NCBI GenBank assembly: GCA_963768975.1
Contig: CAVYKB010000012.1
Span: 124,001 to 188,000 of the forward strand
Direction: 5' to 3'
Origin: CADCTB01 sp963768975
GTDB lineage: Bacteria; Actinomycetota; Acidimicrobiia; Acidimicrobiales; AC-14
Length of the DNA stretch: 64,000 nt
The position numbers and the translations under genes are program-made. Below are positions 61,788-64,000 of the stretch, one piece after another. The notes under the pieces were generated by a model. It saw only the letters and a list, made by a program, of their open reading frames with translations, made no database searches and had not been told where the DNA came from. The first letter of the stretch is position 1. Each line of letters starts with the position of its first letter.

Positions 61788-63036
61788 TCTGCTCACCCGC
61801 ACCACACGGCGCATTGCCGGGGCCAAGTCGCCGGCCGGGGAGAGCCGGGCCAAGTCGCCGGCCGGGAGAGCCGGCGCCAAGTCGCCGGCCGGCGGGAGAG
61901 CCGGGGCCAAGTCGCCGGCCGGGCGGCCGGCCGACGACTCCGGCTGGGTCCTGCTGGCCGCCATCGTGGCCATGCTGTGCACGATCGGGCTGATGATGGT
62001 GCTCTCGGCCTCCTCGGTCGAGGCGCTGCGCAGCTACGGCGGGGCATGGGTCTTCTTCCAGCGCCAGCTGGTCTGGGTCGGCCTCGGCGCCGCCGTGCTG
62101 GCCGGGGCGACGATGTTCGACTACCACCACTGGCGCAAGGCGGTCATCCCCCTGCTCGGCGTGTCGGTCGTCGGCCTGGTCCTGGTGCTGGTGCCCGGCG
62201 TGGGCATCACCGCCGGCGGGTCGTCACGGTGGCTGGGCTCCGACTCCTTCCGGGTGCAGCCGTCCGAGCTGGCCAAGCTGGCCGTGCTCCTCTTCGCCGC
62301 CGACCTCCTGGCCCGACGGGCCGAGCAGGTGGGCGACTGGAGGTACGTCATGCGACCGCTGCTCGTCACCAGCGGCCTGCTGGCGGTGCTGGTCCTGTTC
62401 CAGCCCGACATGGGCACCACGGTGCTGATGGTGTTCGTGGTGTTCGTCCTGATGTTCGTCGGCGGCGTGCCGATCCTGCCGATGAGCGGCCTCAGCGTCG
62501 CCGCAGCCGTCTCGGCGGTGCTCGTGGCCAAGGCCGAGGCGTACCGGTGGGAGCGGGTGGCGTCGTTCCGAGACCCGTTCGGCGACTTCGCCGGCGGGGG
62601 CTACCAGGTGGCCCAGTCGCTCGTCGCCCTGGGGACGGGAAGCGTCGGCGGCGTGGGCCTCGGGGCCAGCCGGGCCAAGTGGGGCTTCCTGCCCAACGCC
62701 CACACCGACTTCATCTTCGCCATCGTCGGCGAGGAGCTGGGAATGTTCGGCACCGTGGGCGTGGTCGGCCTCTTCATCGCCTTCGCGGTGCTGGGTGTGC
62801 GGACCGCCCTGCGGGCTCCCGACCGCTTCGGCGCCCTGGTGGCCGCTGGTGTCACCGCATGGGTGAGCGGGCAGGCAGTGGTGAACATGGGTGCGGTTAC
62901 CAGCCTGCTGCCGGTCACCGGCGTACCGCTGCCGTTCGTGAGCTTCGGCGGCTCGTCGCTGGTGGTGACCATGATGGCGGTCGGCATCCTGCTCAACGTC
63001 GCCCGCCAGTCGCGGACTACGGCCCGTCGAGCATGA
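61777..63036 (+). CDS. ftsW: Septal peptidoglycan polymerase FtsW
   Basis: A 419-residue SEDS protein with ten membrane segments. It carries the signature FRVQPSELAKLAVLLFAADL, FQPDMGTTVLM, GGYQVAQSLVALGTGSVGGV, LPNAHTDFIFAIVGEELGMF and PLPFVSFGGSSLVVTMMAVG. It polymerises glycan strands with FtsI. Before the first segment is an N-terminal tail of about 55 residues containing four AKSPAG repeats. ATG 61777 overlaps the murD stop by 11 bases. Confidence 0.93.
   Translation: MPTDLLTRTTRRIAGAKSPAGESRAKSPAGRAGAKSPAGGRAGAKSPAGRPADDSGWVLLAAIVAMLCTIGLMMVLSASSVEALRSYGGAWVFFQRQLVWVGLGAAVLAGATMFDYHHWRKAVIPLLGVSVVGLVLVLVPGVGITAGGSSRWLGSDSFRVQPSELAKLAVLLFAADLLARRAEQVGDWRYVMRPLLVTSGLLAVLVLFQPDMGTTVLMVFVVFVLMFVGGVPILPMSGLSVAAAVSAVLVAKAEAYRWERVASFRDPFGDFAGGGYQVAQSLVALGTGSVGGVGLGASRAKWGFLPNAHTDFIFAIVGEELGMFGTVGVVGLFIAFAVLGVRTALRAPDRFGALVAAGVTAWVSGQAVVNMGAVTSLLPVTGVPLPFVSFGGSSLVVTMMAVGILLNVARQSRTTARRA
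61822..61926 (+). repeat. Tandem repeat in the ftsW N-terminal tail
   Basis: GCCAAGTCGCCGGCCGG recurs at 61822, 61849, 61876 and 61906 (periods 27, 27 and 30 bases), encoding AKSPAG units linked by Gly/Arg/Ala. Copies are nearly identical, so recent expansion is likely. Confidence 0.85.
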
Positions 63037-63081
63037 GCCGCCCGGGAAACCGCTCCAGCGGCACTCCGGGGCGGAAGCCCC

Positions 63082-64000
63082 GTGAGTGAGACCTGGGCGA
63101 TCATCGCCGGCGGGGGGACGGCCGGGCACGTGGTGCCGGGGCTGGCGGTGGCCAAGGCGCTCGTCGCCCGGGGCCACCCGCCCGAGACGATCCACTGGGT
63201 GGGCGGCCGGCGCTGGACCGAGGGCGAGGTGGTGGGCGCCGCCGGCTTCGAGTCGACCCTGCTGCCGGGCCGGGGCATCCAGCGCCGGCTCACCCTCGAC
63301 AACGTCGGCGCCGTCCTCGGGCTGGGCCAGGCCGCCGCCCAGGCGCTGGCCCTCGTCCGCCAGCGCCGCCCGGCGGTGGTCCTGGCCATGGGCGGCTACG
63401 CCAGCCTGACGTGCGCTCTCGCTGCCGGCGCCCTGCGGGTGCCGCTCGTGGTGGCCGAGCAGAACGCGGTGCCGGGAGCGAGCAACCGGCTGGTCGGGCG
63501 GTTCGCCGCCGCGTCCGCAGTGCCCTTCCCCGGCACGCCTCTGCCTCGGGCGGTCGTCACCGGGAACCCGGTGCGCTCGGAGATCCTGGCCGTGGACCGC
63601 AGTGCCGCCGGCCGCCGGGCGGCCCGTGCCGCGCTCGGCCTGCCCCCGGACCGCATGGTGGTCGCCGTCTTCGGGGGGTCGCTGGGGGCACTGCGACTCA
63701 ATGAAGCGATCCTCGGCGCCTTCGCGGCGTGGGGCGGCCGGGCCGACCTGGCGGTCCGCCACGTCGTCGGCGAGCGGGATTGGGAGACCGTGACCGGGCG
63801 GGCGCCGGCCCTGGATGGGCTCTTCTGGCAACCGGTGCGCTACGACGACCAGCGCGAGCTCTCCCTCGCTGCGGCCGACCTCGCCGTCTCCCGCGCCGGC
63901 GGCAACACCGTGGCCGAGCTGGCCGCGGTCGGGCTGCCGTCGATCCTCGTCCCACTGCCGGGTGCCCCGGGCGACCACCAAACCGCCAACGCCCGCCACC
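63082..64000 (+). CDS. murG: UDP-GlcNAc:lipid I transferase MurG (partial, runs off the end)
   Basis: From GTG 63082 an open frame continues to the window edge with no stop: WAIIAGGGTAGHVVPGLAVA (glycine loop, with Ala where GGTGGH is usual), IHWVGGRRWTE, VLAMGGYASL, EQNAVPGASNRLVGRF, VTGNPVRSEI, FGGSLGALRLNEAI and SRAGGNTVAELAAVGLPSIL then VPLPGAPGDHQTANA. These are MurG signatures; the enzyme adds GlcNAc to lipid I to form lipid II. About 306 of roughly 360 residues are present. GGAAG five bases upstream supports this start. Confidence 0.93.
   Translation, partial: MSETWAIIAGGGTAGHVVPGLAVAKALVARGHPPETIHWVGGRRWTEGEVVGAAGFESTLLPGRGIQRRLTLDNVGAVLGLGQAAAQALALVRQRRPAVVLAMGGYASLTCALAAGALRVPLVVAEQNAVPGASNRLVGRFAAASAVPFPGTPLPRAVVTGNPVRSEILAVDRSAAGRRAARAALGLPPDRMVVAVFGGSLGALRLNEAILGAFAAWGGRADLAVRHVVGERDWETVTGRAPALDGLFWQPVRYDDQRELSLAAADLAVSRAGGNTVAELAAVGLPSILVPLPGAPGDHQTANARH

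Overview
The window is 64 kb of very GC-rich, densely packed chromosome from an actinobacterium. The evidence is the gene content: SepH, a PimB-like mannosyltransferase, F420-type luciferase-like oxidoreductase, DUF3040, DUF3105, DUF3048, MurT/GatD, DnaE2 behind an actinobacterial SOS box, and a dcw cell-division cluster. TTG and GTG starts with 4-base stop/start overlaps are common. An uncultured Acidimicrobiia-like lineage would fit, but the class is inference. No rRNA, tRNA, CRISPR array or insertion sequence was seen.

Layout. 1-3.6 kb: end of an unknown gene, a lipoprotein sialidase-like propeller, and a visibly lower-GC patch with two secreted or lipoprotein genes. 3.7-9 kb: SOS-controlled dnaE2, an anti-sigma-type ATPase, an acetyltransferase and an SDR. 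9-16.7 kb: sepH, a PimB-like glycosyltransferase, a GGQ-containing release-factor-like protein, glucokinase, a DUF3105 lipoprotein, a luciferase-like oxidoreductase and an aminotransferase. 16.7-22 kb: a TetR/MFS efflux pair with a perfect operator palindrome, a decayed kinase gene and a DrrAB-type ABC exporter. 22.2-26.4 kb: a four-gene, translationally coupled operon joining an SMC/Rad50-like ATPase to a zinc-finger (anti-sigma-like) protein and a sigma-like helix-turn-helix protein. This is the best candidate for an undescribed system. 26.5-37 kb: ACT-domain protein, glycerol kinase, predicted PPi-dependent phosphofructokinase, methyltransferase, inositol monophosphatase, threonine aldolase, PIG-L deacetylase, and a MerR regulator divergent from a large membrane protein. 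37-46.7 kb: polyprenol-phosphate mannose synthase-like GT2, DinB, the MoxR/DUF58/transglutaminase set, ROK kinase, HNH nuclease and a lipoate ligase-like protein. 46.8-50.3 kb: a secreted protein built from three indel-free 180-residue repeats, an ArsR regulator, and a VOC/AraC pair. 50.4-64 kb: murT-gatD-DUF3048 on the minus strand, divergent from the dcw cluster mraZ-rsmH-ftsL-ftsI-murE-mraY-murD-ftsW-murG, which runs off the end.

Together the last 13 kb makes and amidates lipid II precursors and builds the septum; mraZ has a promoter with three MraZ-type repeats. Oddities there are single-base frameshifts in rsmH and murE (sequence error is the simplest explanation), no murF between murE and mraY, and a 27-bp tandem repeat plus a 16-bp inverted repeat between mraZ and rsmH. 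All calls rest on motifs read by eye; no database search was possible.
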